Assembly (NCBI GenBank): GCA_046728015.1
Contig: JBKPDQ010000163.1
Location: forward strand, 1-16,150
From: DATAFO01 sp046728015
GTDB lineage: Bacteria > Actinomycetota > Thermoleophilia > Solirubrobacterales > 70-9
DNA: 16,150 nt
Direction of reading: 5' to 3'
This document shows positions 1-6,750 of the stretch, piece by piece (within the stretch, counting starts at the first letter, position 1; each line of letters opens with the position of its first letter). The notes beneath the pieces are model-generated. The model was given only the letters and a program-made list of their open reading frames with translations, was not told the origin of the DNA and searched no databases. A program made the translations under genes and the position numbers.

Positions 1-278
1 CGCGTTCGCCTGGAGCTCGGGTCTCGACGCTGGCGCTGGCACGCGCTCCCGGAGGCGGTGGAGCGGTCGGATTTCGGCGACTGTCACGCGCATGTGGGTC
101 GAAGCGATGTGTCGCGCTGCGGCGGCCGCGAGCTCTGCCGCTAACCGAAGGAGATCGCGGAGTTCAAGGTGGCGATCAACTCCGAGGACGCGGCGAGATC
201 GCGGCGGGCGATCCGCGGCGTCCTGGACCGGATGTGCGCGACTCTCTGAGCGCTACCAAAGCCGAATAGGGTCGGCGC
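1..278. other. Left-edge region without an intact gene
   Basis: No frame here gives a recognisable protein. One forward frame is open from the window edge to a TAA at 142-144. The same frame then continues as a 34-residue stretch (145-249, ending TGA at 247-249) with coding-like composition, reading EIAEFKVAINSEDAARS near its start. It has no ATG near its beginning, only an internal GTG at 169. It could be the decayed C-terminus of a gene that lies mostly to the left. No family is recognised, and no promoter or hairpin stands out before the dipeptidase at 279. Confidence 0.35.
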
Positions 279-1460
279 ATGATCACGGATTGGCACGCGC
301 ACTACCCCATGCATGTCATTGACCGGGTCACGCCGAACACGGCGTTGGAGATGATGCGCAAGGGGGCTCGGCGGCCGACGCTCAAGGACAAGATCCGCGC
401 CCTAATCCTGCGAATCGCCAGCATCTTCTTCAGCCACAGCCACCCATTTTCGGGTTACCGTGTCACGGCGAAAACGCTCCGTGCCGGCGACGTGCGGGTA
501 GTTCTTTCGGTGCTCTACCGGCCCGCTGCCGAGCTCGACCCTAGTGAGCGGTTCGGCGCCCCGCCGAAGTCCTCGTACTTCGGGGACCTCATGGACGACC
601 TCGAGGAGGTCGAGACGGAGGTCGGGAACCACGACCGCTCGCAGATCCGCACCGTCCACAGGCGCACGGAGCTCGATGCCTGCGTCGACGACGGCGCCAC
701 CGCCCTGATCCATTCTGTCGAGGGCGGGTTCCACCTCGGCACCAACATCGAGGACATCGACGGACGGGTCGAGCAGCTGGCTCAGTGCGGCGTCGCATAC
801 ATCACGGTCGCGCACCTCTTCTTCCGGGGTGTCGCCGCCGTCGCACCGGCGCTGCCATTCCTCTCGGACGAAGCCTACGACTGCCTATTCCCACAGCGGG
901 CGGGCGACGGCCTGACCGCGCTGGCCGAGGCCACCATCCGCGCGATGGCAAAGCACCGAATCCTCGTCGATGTCTCGCACATGCGTGGTGACGCGCTCAA
1001 CGAAACCTTCCAGCTGCTCGACGAAGTGGACCCTGAGCGCTCGCTTCCCGTCATCTCTACCCACGCCGGCTACCGATTCGAGGCACTCGACTACATGCAC
1101 GACGAGCGGACGATCCAACGGATCGCGGATCGCAACGGTCTTGTCGGCCTGATCATGGCCCAGCACCAGCTCCTCGATGGCCTTATGGACGAGGCTGATC
1201 GACCGCCGGCCGATTTCGCGGAGTCGTTCGGCTACGTCCGTAGGCACATCGACGAGATCGCGCGGATTATCGGCGACCACCGGCACGTCGCGATCGGCAG
1301 CGACTTCGACGGGTTCGTCAAGCCGACGATGACTGAGATCGAGAACAGCCGCGACCTGAAAACGCTAGAGGACGCCCTCCGCGCTGAGTACGGCGAGGTC
1401 GTCGCAAACCAGATCGCATACCAGAACACGCTCGACGTCCTGCACCGCCTGTGGCGATGA
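279..1460 (+). CDS. Membrane dipeptidase family protein (peptidase M19)
   Basis: Probable zinc metallodipeptidase of the M19 (renal dipeptidase-like) family, which cleaves dipeptides and in bacteria often acts on D-amino-acid-containing or modified dipeptides. The 393-residue length is normal for the family. Visible metal-site motifs in order: HAH at residues 6-8, the glutamate of SVEGG near 148, DVSH at 231-234, STHAG at 260-264 and the aspartates of GSDFDG at 340-345. No signal peptide is evident despite the family name, so the product is probably cytoplasmic. The start at ATG 279 is chosen because the HAH motif follows immediately; the Shine-Dalgarno is weak. Its TGA overlaps the ATG of the FAD-oxidase remnant (ATGA, 1457-1460), so the two were once translationally coupled. 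The substrate cannot be told from sequence. Family assignment is firm. Confidence 0.88.
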   Translation: MITDWHAHYPMHVIDRVTPNTALEMMRKGARRPTLKDKIRALILRIASIFFSHSHPFSGYRVTAKTLRAGDVRVVLSVLYRPAAELDPSERFGAPPKSSYFGDLMDDLEEVETEVGNHDRSQIRTVHRRTELDACVDDGATALIHSVEGGFHLGTNIEDIDGRVEQLAQCGVAYITVAHLFFRGVAAVAPALPFLSDEAYDCLFPQRAGDGLTALAEATIRAMAKHRILVDVSHMRGDALNETFQLLDEVDPERSLPVISTHAGYRFEALDYMHDERTIQRIADRNGLVGLIMAQHQLLDGLMDEADRPPADFAESFGYVRRHIDEIARIIGDHRHVAIGSDFDGFVKPTMTEIENSRDLKTLEDALRAEYGEVVANQIAYQNTLDVLHRLWR

Positions 1461-1696
1461 GCGACCAATTCGCCCATCCCGAGAGCGAGGAGGACCTCGT
1501 CGGCCTCGTTCAGGAGGCGGTCCGTCAGGGTCCGCAACTGAGGGTCCGGGGGGCCGGGCACTCGGCGGCACACGCCCCGATGGGGGAAAGGCAACGTCCA
1601 CGTGCTCGGCGACCGGGAACGGTGCGACTCGAGCTCGACGACGTTAAGCGGTTCGACTCAGGGGTCGTGCTGCTCACCTACCACGCGGCATCCTGA
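1457..1696 (+). pseudogene. Truncated FAD-binding oxidoreductase, N-terminal remnant
   Basis: This short frame (about 79 residues from ATG 1457) begins like the N-terminal FAD-binding (PCMH-type) domain of oxygen-dependent sugar-lactone and aldose oxidases. It has an acidic 'HPESEEDL' entry, then 'LRVRGAGHSAAHA', where the conserved Gly-His-Ser normally helps hold FAD. After about residue 42 the sequence becomes arginine-rich and unlike the family, then briefly resumes with 'VRLELDDVKRF', the position of the usual 'LDRLNRV' strand. It ends at 1696. Family members are usually over 400 residues, so most of the gene is missing; the next gene, pointing the other way, begins 17 bases on. It is probably a deletion remnant and may also contain an indel. 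The ATGA overlap with the dipeptidase suggests an original two-gene operon. Confidence 0.6.
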
Positions 1697-1713
1697 CGCG
1701 ACGGTCCAGCGCC

Positions 1714-2556
1714 TCACACCTTCCGATACCGCGCGTCGGCGAACGAGTAAATCGCGAATCCGGCCAGCCCGGCGGCGACGATGCCGAGCAGCACGGGCCC
1801 GTACTTCGCCTGGGTAAGCGTCAGGAGCGCGCCGTCGAGCCCGACCGCTTCGTCCGGGTCATAGTCGATTGCGGCCTTGATCAGCCCGTAGCCGACAAGC
1901 GCGAAGATGACGCCCCGCGCGACGAGCCCGAAGACGCCGACACGGGTGTAGCCCTTACGGACCGTGTGGCCCATCTCGTGAGTCTTGGCGTCCTCGAGGA
2001 ATTTCTTCGCGAGCCCCTTGTGCGCCTGGTATGCGGCGACGCCGATCAGGATCGCTCCGGCGATCGCGACGAGCACAGGGCCGCCGGTCCAGTCCAGGAC
2101 GCCGCCGGTCGTCTGCTTCGTATTTCCCGAGTTCGAACCGGAGCCGATCAGGATCTCGACTGCCGTCACGCAGAGGATCGCGTAGGCGATCCCACTGGCG
2201 AGTGCCGCGAGGCGGTCGGTGCCGTCGTCACGCTGCTCGGCGCCGTGGCCGACAGCCGCGCGGACCAGCCTCCAGAGGGCGTAGCCCGCGAGTGCGACCG
2301 CGACCAGGATCAGGAGCACTTCTCCGAACGACTGCTGGGCGATCGTCCTCAGCGCGCCCTGCTGGTCGGTCGCTTCGCCGCCGTCGCCGAGCGCGAGCTT
2401 CAGCGCCAGGATGCCGATGATCCCGTAGATGACGCCGCGGCCGATGAGGCCCGCTCTCGCCAGCCAGCCGAGTGGCTTCGCGCCCGCCAGCTGGTCGCCT
2501 TCACTTTTCGCCTTGTCGCCGAGGTCCTCGGATACACCGCTCACGTTAGTTGTCAT
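1714..2556 (-). CDS. DUF1206 family integral membrane protein
   Basis: Six-helix membrane protein of about 280 residues, built as three repeats of a two-helix unit typical of DUF1206. Each unit starts with a glycine-rich helix preceded by an 'LARAGLIGRGVIYG'-like motif (also seen as 'VGVFGLVARGVIFALVG'). The family is common in actinobacteria and has no established biochemical function. The start at ATG 2556 is preferred because AGGAGG lies about 11 bases upstream; ATG 2565 is also in frame but sits almost against that Shine-Dalgarno. The start overlaps the end of the upstream lipid kinase by 11 bases, so the two are probably co-transcribed and translationally coupled. It converges with the truncated FAD-oxidase, with no clear hairpin between them. 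Confidence 0.85.
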   Translation of the reverse strand: MTTNVSGVSEDLGDKAKSEGDQLAGAKPLGWLARAGLIGRGVIYGIIGILALKLALGDGGEATDQQGALRTIAQQSFGEVLLILVAVALAGYALWRLVRAAVGHGAEQRDDGTDRLAALASGIAYAILCVTAVEILIGSGSNSGNTKQTTGGVLDWTGGPVLVAIAGAILIGVAAYQAHKGLAKKFLEDAKTHEMGHTVRKGYTRVGVFGLVARGVIFALVGYGLIKAAIDYDPDEAVGLDGALLTLTQAKYGPVLLGIVAAGLAGFAIYSFADARYRKV

Positions 2557-3448
2557 CTGATTCATCTCCTCCTGAGGCTGCGCGCGGGACGCAGACCGTG
2601 ATCGCGCCGGCTTCGATATCGACCTTGAATGACTTGACCTTCGTGCGATCGCCACCGTCGAGCTCGTAGCGGACCTTGCGGTCGAGCTTCACTTTCAGCG
2701 AACGCCCCTGGGTGACGCGGACGTATGGAGACTTCTCGGCGCTTCCTAAGGCCGTGCGGGAGACTGCGCGGAGCAGCTGCACCGGGCTGTCGGAGGTGAG
2801 CACGCCGACGTCGAGCATGCCGTCGTCGGGGCGCGCGTCGGCGAAGACCTCGATCCCGCCGAACAGGTCGCCCACGTTCCCGACCAGGATGCAGCTCGCG
2901 GCTCCCTTGTACCAGCGCCTCCCGTCGACCTTGACCTTTGCCTCGAAGCTCGTGGCGTTCAGGTTCGCGGCCCCCGCGAGCACGTAGGCCGCGCGGCCGA
3001 GACGCTCCTTGAGATCGTCGGCGCCTCTGATCATCGCCGCGTCGAGTCCGGCTCCGGCCATCACGGCGAAGCGCTCACCGTTGAAGCGGCCGACGTCGAG
3101 CCGGCGGCGATCGCCGTGGAGCGCCGTCTCGACGGCTTTTCCGATGTCGCGCTCGATGCCGAGGTTCGTCGCGAAAAGGTTCGACGTTCCGGCGGGGCAG
3201 ACCGCAAGCGGAATCTGCGTGTTCCCGAGCGCGTTGATGCAACGCCTGACGAGCCCGTCGCCGCCCCAGGCGACTACCAGCTCGGCGCCCTCCTCGAGAG
3301 CCCGTTCGACTGCCCCCGGCGCCCGCTTGCTCTTCGGTACCTCGAACCAGAGCGGCGACGAGATGCCCGCGTCGGCGAGCGTGCGCCGCAGCTCGGGGAG
3401 CCCGCCGCCGAACGTCTTGCCGGAATGTGCGACGATCGCCAGCTTCAT
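2546..3448 (-). CDS. Diacylglycerol kinase family lipid kinase
   Basis: Soluble 300-residue protein of the DAGK/sphingosine-kinase/YegS type, which transfers ATP phosphate to a lipid hydroxyl (diacylglycerol or a related lipid) at the membrane face. The catalytic-domain signature GGDG is at residues 62-65, followed by 'PAGTSNLFA' at 85-93. The C-terminal half contains the usual beta-rich region with 'DDGMLDVGVL' and ends in an acidic tail. The length is normal. The start ATG at 3448 overlaps the TGA of the upstream PAP2 phosphatase (ATGA, 3445-3448), and its end overlaps the DUF1206 gene. Pairing a lipid kinase with a PAP2 phosphatase implies opposing phosphorylation and dephosphorylation of a lipid pool; that role is inferred, and the exact lipid is unknown. 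Confidence 0.88.
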   Translation of the reverse strand: MKLAIVAHSGKTFGGGLPELRRTLADAGISSPLWFEVPKSKRAPGAVERALEEGAELVVAWGGDGLVRRCINALGNTQIPLAVCPAGTSNLFATNLGIERDIGKAVETALHGDRRRLDVGRFNGERFAVMAGAGLDAAMIRGADDLKERLGRAAYVLAGAANLNATSFEAKVKVDGRRWYKGAASCILVGNVGDLFGGIEVFADARPDDGMLDVGVLTSDSPVQLLRAVSRTALGSAEKSPYVRVTQGRSLKVKLDRKVRYELDGGDRTKVKSFKVDIEAGAITVCVPRAASGGDESDDN

Positions 3449-4251
3449 GAGCGCGAGCGCCTCTCGGCGGCCGCGCTGGCGGCGCGACAGGCGAACAGCA
3501 GTAGCAGGATCGCTCCGATGCCGACGAGCACACCGCCGGTCACGTCGAGCGGATGGTGCATGCCGCGGTACATGCGCGACAGCGCGACGAACGTGGTCAG
3601 CAGGATCGCGCAGGTCCAGGCCAGCGCCTTCTTGACGCTGCCGGTGATGCTGGCCGTGAGCAGCAGCACAAGGCCGGAGTAGACGGCAACAGAGGCGGCG
3701 GTGTGGCCCGAGGGGTAGCTGGCGTCGACCGGCAGATCCTCGAGGCGGTTGACCGACGGGCGGTCACGTGGGACCACGATCGAGGTGAAGTGGTAGGCGG
3801 CCGACTCGGCAAGCAGGACGAAGACCGCGAATGCCGCCCAGAGCCAGCGGCGGGTGAACGCGCAGTAGATGCCGATGATGCCGACGATGATCGGCAGGAC
3901 CGGGGCTCCGCCGACCTGCGAGCCGACCTCGGAAACCGTGGTCAGCCTGCCGCTGCGCTCGTCGACGAGCTCCTCAACGAAGCTTTGATCCTCGCCGGCC
4001 AGGCCGAGCCCGCTTCCGCTGGCCAGGACGTGCACGATCAGCAGGCCGAGCAGGATCGAGGCGACCAGCAGCAAAAGGAAGCCGCCGAGCAGCGCGACCA
4101 AGAAGACGAGCGCGGGATGGCGCGAACCCAGCGCGTCGGCGAGCCGCTCTGCGGCTCCACCGGGGCGGGCGGCGAACACCGGGAGCTTGCCCTCGGGTCG
4201 CCGTTTCGTCCGCGGCGCTGAAGTTGCGTCCAACGGCTGATCGACCGACAT
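3445..4251 (-). CDS. PAP2 superfamily lipid phosphatase
   Basis: Integral membrane phosphatase of 268 residues, related to phosphatidate phosphatases and undecaprenyl-diphosphate phosphatases, acting at the outer membrane face. An extended hydrophilic N-terminus (about 45 residues) precedes the first helix. Motifs: RP at 164-165, PSGH at 180-183 and SR-x5-H-x3-D at 225-236 ('SRMYRGMHHPLD'). These supply the catalytic histidines, so the enzyme should be active. The usual lysine of motif 1 (K-x6-RP) is not at its expected spacing; a serine is there instead. The gene leads a leftward operon with the lipid kinase (ATGA overlap) and DUF1206. The start ATG at 4251 faces the divergent second PAP2 gene across a gap of about 40 bases that holds an inverted repeat. 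The Shine-Dalgarno is weak. Confidence 0.87.
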   Translation of the reverse strand: MSVDQPLDATSAPRTKRRPEGKLPVFAARPGGAAERLADALGSRHPALVFLVALLGGFLLLLVASILLGLLIVHVLASGSGLGLAGEDQSFVEELVDERSGRLTTVSEVGSQVGGAPVLPIIVGIIGIYCAFTRRWLWAAFAVFVLLAESAAYHFTSIVVPRDRPSVNRLEDLPVDASYPSGHTAASVAVYSGLVLLLTASITGSVKKALAWTCAILLTTFVALSRMYRGMHHPLDVTGGVLVGIGAILLLLFACRAASAAAERRSRS

Positions 4252-4255
4252 GCCG

Positions 4256-4289
4256 TTGCTTGTGCCCCGCTCGGGGGCACATTAAGCAA
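4256..4289. promoter_or_regulatory. Inverted repeat between divergent PAP2 genes
   Basis: Two perfect 8-base arms, TGTGCCCC (4261-4268) and GGGGCACA (4274-4281), flank a 5-base loop. They are extended outward by TTGCT (4256-4260) and AGCAA (4285-4289), with a 3-base bulge on the right. The element fills the gap of about 40 bases between two divergent start codons, so it could be an operator for a shared regulator, or an RNA hairpin close to either ribosome-binding site. No regulator gene is adjacent. The repeat is plainly visible; its function is inferred. Confidence 0.5.
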
Positions 4290-4290
4290 A

Positions 4291-5204
4291 GTGATGCCGC
4301 TTCTTCTGCCTTTGCTGATCGCCACCCTGGTGGGACTCGCCGCCGCCGCGCTGACGCGGCTCTATCCACGCCGCGCGGTAGCACCGCCGGTCGTCGAGGC
4401 GGCGTTCGAGGCCGGGCGGCGCGCGCCCGGCTCCGCGGGATACCGCGCCGCGCGGGCGGCCCGCCTGGAGCCCAAGACGGCCACGGGCTCGCGCTCACGC
4501 TGGCGCTCCTGGCGGTCGTCGTGGGCGGCATGGCGCTCGCCCTGTTGGCGGTCGTCGTCCGCAGCACGGACGTGCTGGCCGGCATCGATACCAGCGTGGC
4601 CGAGTGGGGCGACCGCCACGCGAGTCCCTGGACGCACGACGGCCTGACGCTCGTCACGTATCTGGGCGAGACGGTCACCGTGATCGTGATGGCGGTGATC
4701 GCCGCGATCGTGGATTTCACGCGGACACGTAACCGCTGGGTCGTGCCGTTCCTTGTGGCCGTGATCTTGGGAGACAAGATCCTCACCGAGACGATCAAGC
4801 AGCTCGTGGATCGCGCCCGCCCGGCGCTCGAGCCCGTTGCTGCGACGCTCGGACCATCTTTTCCCAGCGGCCACACCTCGACCGCGGCCGCTTCCTGGGC
4901 GGCTTTCGCGCTCGTCGCCGGACGTTGGTGGGGTCCCCGGGCCTGGCCCGCGCTCGCCGGCGCCGCCGTCGGCATCGCGGTCGGGGTCGCGCTAAGCCGC
5001 GTCTTGCTCGACGTTCACTGGCTGACCGACGTGTTCGGCGGCCTTGCGCTTGGGTGGGCCTGGTTCGCCGCCTGCGCGATCGCTTTCGGCGGCCGCGTCC
5101 TACGCTACGGCGCCGCCGCGGAGGCCGCCGGACGCGGTGAAGTGGAGGCGGCCTCCGGCGACCCTCCCGCGAGTCCTCCGCCTCAGGAAATCCAGGTTTC
5201 TTGA
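4291..5204 (+). CDS. PAP2 superfamily phosphatase with apparent frameshift
   Basis: Second PAP2-type membrane phosphatase, divergent from the first. The catalytic part is complete and canonical in one frame: K-x6-RP ('KQLVDRARP'), 'FPSGHTST' and SR-x5-H-x3-D ('SRVLLDVHWLTD'), with several transmembrane helices and a proline-rich tail ending in 'PPPQEIQVS'. The N-terminus is plausible only in a different frame. That frame starts at GTG 4291 or ATG 4294, with a hydrophobic helix 'LLLPLLIATLVGLAAAAL', and reads as far as 'RLEPKTATG'. It joins the catalytic frame sensibly ('LALTLALLAVVVGG') if one base is added at the GGG of 4485-4487. So this is either a real frameshift mutation, a sequencing or assembly error, or a shorter protein starting near 4521-4530. 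The upstream part of the catalytic frame (4224-4485) looks like an arginine-rich shadow. Confidence 0.78.
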
Positions 5205-5340
5205 GCCAGCGCGGCCCTGAGCTAGATGCGTGCGGCAGGGGTGGACCTCGCCCACTCACCTCGCGCAGCGCCCGGGGCATGCGTCGGCGAGAAGCCGGAG
5301 CATGCGGACCGGACCTCCTGACACGGTTGGTTGGTGAGTG

Positions 5341-5360
5341 CCTCGCGGTGAGGCGCGAGG
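5341..5360. terminator. GC-rich hairpin 1 between convergent genes
   Basis: CCTCGCG and CGCGAGG form a perfect 7-base-pair stem with a 6-base loop. It lies between the end of the second PAP2 gene and the end of the leftward secreted-protein gene, so it could terminate either transcript. There is no T-run. Confidence 0.4.
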
Positions 5361-5384
5361 CCGCGGCCATGCGAGCCACCTCCA

Positions 5385-5409
5385 CCCGCCCGGCGAACTG
5401 CCGGGCGGG
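5385..5409. terminator. GC-rich hairpin 2, probable bidirectional terminator
   Basis: CCCGCCCGGC and GCCGGGCGGG form a perfect 10-base-pair stem around the loop GAACT. It starts 16 bases beyond the stop of the leftward secreted-protein gene and about 180 bases beyond the rightward PAP2 stop. The position between convergent genes fits a terminator. It has no T-run, as is frequent in high-GC actinobacteria. The rest of 5205-5424 shows no gene. Confidence 0.6.
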
Positions 5410-5424
5410 CGCTGGGGTGAAGGA

Positions 5425-6132
5425 CTAGCCGAAGCGGCCGGGGAACCGGGCGACGATCCCGCCGCTCAGCTCGTCTGCCATCTTCAGGATGTGCCGGTGG
5501 ATCGCGTCGTAGTCGCGGATGTCCGCGGCGTATTCGCCGGCGAGCCGGTCCGCGGCTTCGGCAAGCGTCTGGTCGAGATGGGTGCGCATCATCGAGCGCA
5601 TCTCGTGACGGCGCCAGTTGCGCGGGTTGGCGCGATGGAGGAAGTCGGCGATCTCCCTGCCGTTCTCGTACCACGCCTGCTTGGCCTGGCTGAACGCCTG
5701 CTGGTCGCCGGACTTGGCCGCCACGAGCACGTCGACGGCGCCGTTGATGTGTTCCTCGAGGAGCGTGGTGAGCCGGTGCCCGGCCTTGCGCCCGTAGAAC
5801 GGCTTGATCGCGTCGCCGATGTCGTCCTGGTTACGCAGCAGTCGGTCTAGCGTCGGCTGCAGGTCGGGGTTGCCTTCTGCGAACGACACGATCGCCATCC
5901 GCGTCCAGACGATGTGGTCCTCCCAGAGCTTCCGCATCCGGTCGTGGAGGCGAAGCTCCTTGCCGGAGCCCTTGCTCGAGGCAACAACGGCGGTGGGGTG
6001 GTCATGTGCCGCGGCGTGACTGGGGCCGCCGCCCGTGAGGCCGGCGAGCGCCAGCCCGGCGGCCGCGGCTACCGCCGCGGTGGCCAGGCCGGTGAGGAGC
6101 CGGGGAGGCTGCTGGGCGAGATGGTGGTCCAT
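5425..6132 (-). CDS. Secreted helical protein of unknown function
   Basis: A 235-residue protein with an N-terminal export signal: basic start, hydrophobic alanine/leucine core at about residues 14-33, and a likely cleavage site near 'SHAAA' at 38-42. The mature part is predicted mostly helical, rich in charged residues, His, Met and Trp, with recurring patterns such as 'LWEDHIVWTR', 'NQDDIGDAIKPFYG' and 'EEHINGAVDVL'. I recall similar proteins as uncharacterised conserved proteins in several soil bacteria, sometimes mislabelled. No catalytic motif is recognised. The several histidine and acidic residues on helices might bind a metal, but that is speculation. The start ATG at 6132 has a good AAGGAG Shine-Dalgarno about 6 bases upstream. 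It overlaps the upstream membrane-protein gene by 64 bases. Confidence 0.72.
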   Translation of the reverse strand: MDHHLAQQPPRLLTGLATAAVAAAAGLALAGLTGGGPSHAAAHDHPTAVVASSKGSGKELRLHDRMRKLWEDHIVWTRMAIVSFAEGNPDLQPTLDRLLRNQDDIGDAIKPFYGRKAGHRLTTLLEEHINGAVDVLVAAKSGDQQAFSQAKQAWYENGREIADFLHRANPRNWRRHEMRSMMRTHLDQTLAEAADRLAGEYAADIRDYDAIHRHILKMADELSGGIVARFPGRFG

Positions 6133-6581
6133 CTGGTTCTCCTTTTTCCTTGGCAGCCGCGAGAGGCGGCTGCGTTTTCCACAAAGAGACGGAGGCTCAA
6201 CACGACTGCCACGACCTCGACCCCCTTCGTAATCACTCCAAGCGGGTCGACGGCCTCTGGAGCCGGATGGAGGACCGGGAGGCCCACGGTGCGGCTCGCG
6301 ACGTAGGCGGCGATCAGCGCGCCGCTGAGGAGGGTGATCAGCCGCGGCAGCCGGACGCTGTCGGGGCGGGCGTAGATGCCGAGCCCGAGCGCCAACAGCA
6401 GGGCGGCGGAGGCGAGGAAGCCGACGCCGAGGAGCGCGGACTCACCGAGGTGCTCGGGCGCCAGGGCGACATGGACCCCGGCGCTGAAGGCGCAGGCGAC
6501 GAGCAGGCCCTCGGCCAGCGCGCCCCCGAAGGATCGGGGCGACCGGTGGCGGGGAGGGGCGGGGTAGCCAACCGCTTCCAT
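6069..6581 (-). CDS. Four-helix membrane protein of unknown function
   Basis: Small (170-residue) hydrophobic protein with about four transmembrane helices between residues 20 and 135. It resembles uncharacterised actinobacterial membrane proteins with the signatures 'VHVALAPEHLGES' after helix 1 and 'SRTVGLP' at the end of helix 3, both of which are visible. The C-terminal 30 residues after helix 4 are polar and basic and run through the ribosome-binding site and signal-peptide codons of the next gene, giving a 64-base same-strand overlap. The start ATG at 6581 has AAGGAG very close upstream. The overlap suggests it is co-expressed with the secreted protein. The function is unknown; a role in the cell envelope is a guess based on the neighbours. 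Confidence 0.68.
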   Translation of the reverse strand: MEAVGYPAPPRHRSPRSFGGALAEGLLVACAFSAGVHVALAPEHLGESALLGVGFLASAALLLALGLGIYARPDSVRLPRLITLLSGALIAAYVASRTVGLPVLHPAPEAVDPLGVITKGVEVVAVVLSLRLFVENAAASRGCQGKRRTRWTTISPSSLPGSSPAWPPRR

Positions 6582-6750
6582 GTCTCCTTAGCGTCGGCCG
6601 CGAGTCGATGCTTACCGCGATGTACTTGTCCGGCTTCGGACCGCGCCCTCAGCCGCCGCGGCCTCGCTCTAGATCCGTCGAGTGCTAGGGACCGTCGCAC
6701 ATGGGGAAGTCATCGCCTCGCGCTCGGGCTGCGGGAGGGGGGAGGCCCGC
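6582..6750. other. Gap downstream of the thiol-type cluster
   Basis: The 169 bases separate the end of the MFS-cNMP gene from the start of the membrane-protein gene, both leftward. An AAGGAG for the latter lies at about 6583-6588. No convincing terminator hairpin or promoter could be identified, so read-through from the cluster is possible. Confidence 0.4.

Noticed and set aside
4224..4485. Upstream part of the frame containing the second PAP2 catalytic domain
   Set aside because: Arg-rich and non-hydrophobic, overlapping the start of the divergent gene; the other frame from 4291/4294 gives a believable membrane N-terminus.
3974..4975. Long leftward 333-codon frame across the two PAP2 genes
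   Set aside because: Ser/Ala/Arg-rich shadow antisense to coding sequence; no motif.
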